From an uncultured Lachnospiraceae bacterium (GTDB lineage: Bacteria; Bacillota; Clostridia; Lachnospirales; Lachnospiraceae), in contig CAMWBY010000006.1 of NCBI GenBank assembly GCA_947172645.1, positions 146,670 to 210,669 of the forward strand: DNA of 64,000 nucleotides. Reading direction: 5' to 3'. The stretch's first letter is position 1. Every line of letters starts with the position of its first letter. The notes below the pieces were generated by a model. The model saw only the letters and a list, made by a program, of their open reading frames with translations. It was not told the DNA's origin and ran no database searches. Positions 62,772 through 64,000 of the stretch are shown piece by piece. Position numbers and translations under genes: made by a program.

Positions 62772-63098
62772 TTATTCTTCTTCCGTGTCGATTTCCAGCT
62801 CCGTGCCGTCAAGGAAACGGAAATGCAGGAGCCCGCCATTTCTCCAAATCCTTTTCAAAGAATTTGTCCTATCGCTCAATCCCATCATACCCGTTCCCGG
62901 TGGAAGTAATGTAAGCCCTCTATTCTTGTCTACGCCCATATAGGATTCCAATACAGTCATTTCCACTAATGAAGCGTTCCGGGGATTAATCTTGTTGATA
63001 TGTATGGTCTGCTCGAATTCATCCCCATTCTCATCAACACCTTTTGCAATCACAGTCGGGCCATCTTCTGTTGAGCCTTCTGGATATTCTTCTGCCAA
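62772..63098 (-). CDS. Unknown 108-residue protein overlapping the MSVNGIG gene
   Basis: Begins MAEEYPEGSTEDGPTVIAKG and ends FRFLDGTELEIDTEEE. It overlaps the upstream gene by 49 bases in another frame. Either a separate coupled gene, or the natural C-terminal half of the upstream protein separated by a frameshift. The stretch LLPPGTGMMGLSDRTNSLKR is compact and protein-like. Its end is copied as decayed DNA near 57625. Function unknown. Confidence 0.6.
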   Translation of the reverse strand: MAEEYPEGSTEDGPTVIAKGVDENGDEFEQTIHINKINPRNASLVEMTVLESYMGVDKNRGLTLLPPGTGMMGLSDRTNSLKRIWRNGGLLHFRFLDGTELEIDTEEE

Positions 63099-63697
63099 TA
63101 TGAGCTGTCAAAATAATTCCCGCTTTTAGGCAGATTCTTGAACATATTCATAATTATGTCATAAGTCAAGTTTGACGTATCCACAAACATTTCCTTCCCG
63201 TCCTTTGATTTGATCACCGTACCGTTTGTTCCCACAAATGCAGTCGTGTTATCATCAAGGTGCTGAATCGTTCCTGTCATTTCCGCAAACTTTTTCAGCC
63301 ATGACTCTCCTGTCTCCTTACACATTTGCTTAAATTTCTCAGCGTCTTCCCCCGTCATATAAGGATGTTTCCCATCCCTGACATACCATGAAAAACCTGT
63401 TTCTTTGTCCGTATATTTCGGGTCTGTTGCGGCCCATTCTTCCAAGGTCTTATCGCCATACCATACTGTCAGGCCGCTATCGTTTGAAACGGTGCTTTCT
63501 TCCTGCCCCATTAACGGATTCATTGATTTAAATGAATCGTATATATCCTGCACATTGGCATTCTGCCTTGTATTTTCGGGCGCAGATTCTTCTGCCGCCT
63601 GTCTCTGCGGGTAGAACTGTCCGGCCCTGCTCCTGTTGTACTTATTCGCTGATACATTGTTCTGATAATAATTCTGGCCTATTCCATTTACGCTCAT
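63050..63697 (-). CDS. Unknown protein with MSVNGIG N-terminus
   Basis: 215 residues. It begins MSVNGIGQNYYQNNVSANKY, then a Gln/Asn/Arg-rich stretch, and a globular part (GLTVWYGDKTLEEWAATDPK, ETGFSWYVRDGKHPYMTGED). The N-terminus resembles MAISGIGSSY at 58348. The last residues (SSYWQKNIQKAQQKMARL) run through the start of the overlapping frame at 63098, so its 3' end may be frameshifted. GGAGATTTGAATA precedes the ATG. Function unknown. Confidence 0.75.
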   Translation of the reverse strand: MSVNGIGQNYYQNNVSANKYNRSRAGQFYPQRQAAEESAPENTRQNANVQDIYDSFKSMNPLMGQEESTVSNDSGLTVWYGDKTLEEWAATDPKYTDKETGFSWYVRDGKHPYMTGEDAEKFKQMCKETGESWLKKFAEMTGTIQHLDDNTTAFVGTNGTVIKSKDGKEMFVDTSNLTYDIIMNMFKNLPKSGNYFDSSYWQKNIQKAQQKMARL

Positions 63698-63731
63698 TAT
63701 TCAAATCTCCATTGTCATCAATTATTTTAAT

Positions 63732-63759
63732 GGCGGCCCCTCTGTCATTCAGAGCCGCC
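63732..63759 (-). terminator. Hairpin after the partial gene at the window end
   Basis: GGCGGC..CTG / CAG..GCCGCC with a 5-base inner loop, followed on the minus strand by ATTAAAAT. Probable terminator of the gene that enters from the right edge. Confidence 0.5.
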
Positions 63760-63863
63760 TCTGCTCTCTCATGATAAGTCCGAGCAGTTCATCTCATCAT
63801 GCAGACATTCCCTTAGCCTCCCCTGTCAAACTTCATGACAAACACCCCCTTCGCTGTCTCCCA

Positions 63864-64000
63864 CTAACAATACGAACCAGCCTCCAAAAAAGTTTCATTT
63901 CTCTTATCACCTAAAGCCGACGACGTCTGTGACCGGCTGATGAAATGATAGTTTACAGTCGTATCGAGACCACTTTTTTTCAGAGCATCTTCCATAAGCT
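63864..64000 (-). CDS. Partial gene cut by the window edge
   Basis: Forty-four codons to a TAG at 63864, reading LMEDALKKSGLDTTVNYHFI and ending FLEAGSYC. No interruption within the window and a protein-like composition; a terminator-like hairpin follows 105 bases on. Too little to identify. Confidence 0.35.
   Translation of the reverse strand, partial: LMEDALKKSGLDTTVNYHFISRSQTSSALGDKRNETFLEAGSYC

Overview
The window looks like chromosomal DNA of an anaerobic, gut-type Firmicute, most likely a Lachnospiraceae relative (inference). Evidence: AAGGAGG-type ribosome binding sites, TTGACA/TATAAT promoters, Opp-type solute-binding lipoproteins, many glycoside hydrolases, an anaerobic glycerol operon with DUF1667, a PadR/HAAS pair and a sigma-D-like promoter. 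No rRNA, tRNA, CRISPR array or insertion sequence was found. Most genes lie on the minus strand.

Layout. (1) 0-5.2 kb: glutamine synthetase, a HAD phosphatase, then the most unusual locus. Five very short minus-strand genes (2734-2880, 3003-3149, 4387-4512, 4593-4718, 4838-4984) encode 41- or 48-residue peptides that all end in NVSPRFF. They form two transcription units, each behind a duplicated promoter with TTGAC inverted repeats, on either side of a plus-strand AraC regulator. (2) 5.2-19 kb: carbohydrate block with GH38 alpha-mannosidase, GH31, GH13 oligo-1,6-glucosidase and a complete Opp-type ABC importer. (3) 19.4-23.9 kb: PdaA-like deacetylase behind four 7-bp direct repeats at exact 11-bp spacing, a Cys-rich unknown protein, and a hybrid histidine kinase with two receivers. 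(4) 24-25.9 kb: a Septu-type (PtuA/PtuB) anti-phage pair. (5) 26-33.3 kb: nanK-nanE, pantothenate genes panG?-panB-panC-panD, and iscS-iscU-rrf2 behind a promoter flanked by Rrf2-like operators. (6) 33.4-39.4 kb: PadR plus a HAAS-FtsW/RodA fusion under an operator-filled promoter; a sigma-D-like promoter before an unknown protein and an AraC regulator; convergent GH36 alpha-galactosidase. (7) 39.5-45.1 kb: TfoX-N and DUF1801 proteins, then glpK, a GlpA-like dehydrogenase, an FAD/NAD oxidoreductase and DUF1667. (8) 45.4-54.8 kb: a large membrane-anchored transglutaminase-like protein, MerR, a diguanylate cyclase with a degenerate second GGDEF, an acetyltransferase, a coiled-coil protein with an internal repeat, a tocopherol-cyclase-like protein and DUF1905. 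(9) 54.9-64 kb: accessory region with an ECF sigma/anti-sigma/paralogous lipoprotein set, a lipoprotein divergent from a two-component system, unknown proteins starting MAISGIG or MSVNGIG, a small holin-like toxin with a convergent antisense RNA (type I toxin-antitoxin), and a decayed copy of that locus.

Working together: the Opp importer and glycosidases suggest import and intracellular breakdown of mixed alpha-linked oligosaccharides; NanK and NanE convert ManNAc to GlcNAc-6-P; the glp operon oxidises glycerol. The peptide cluster has no visible maturation or export enzyme and its function is unknown.
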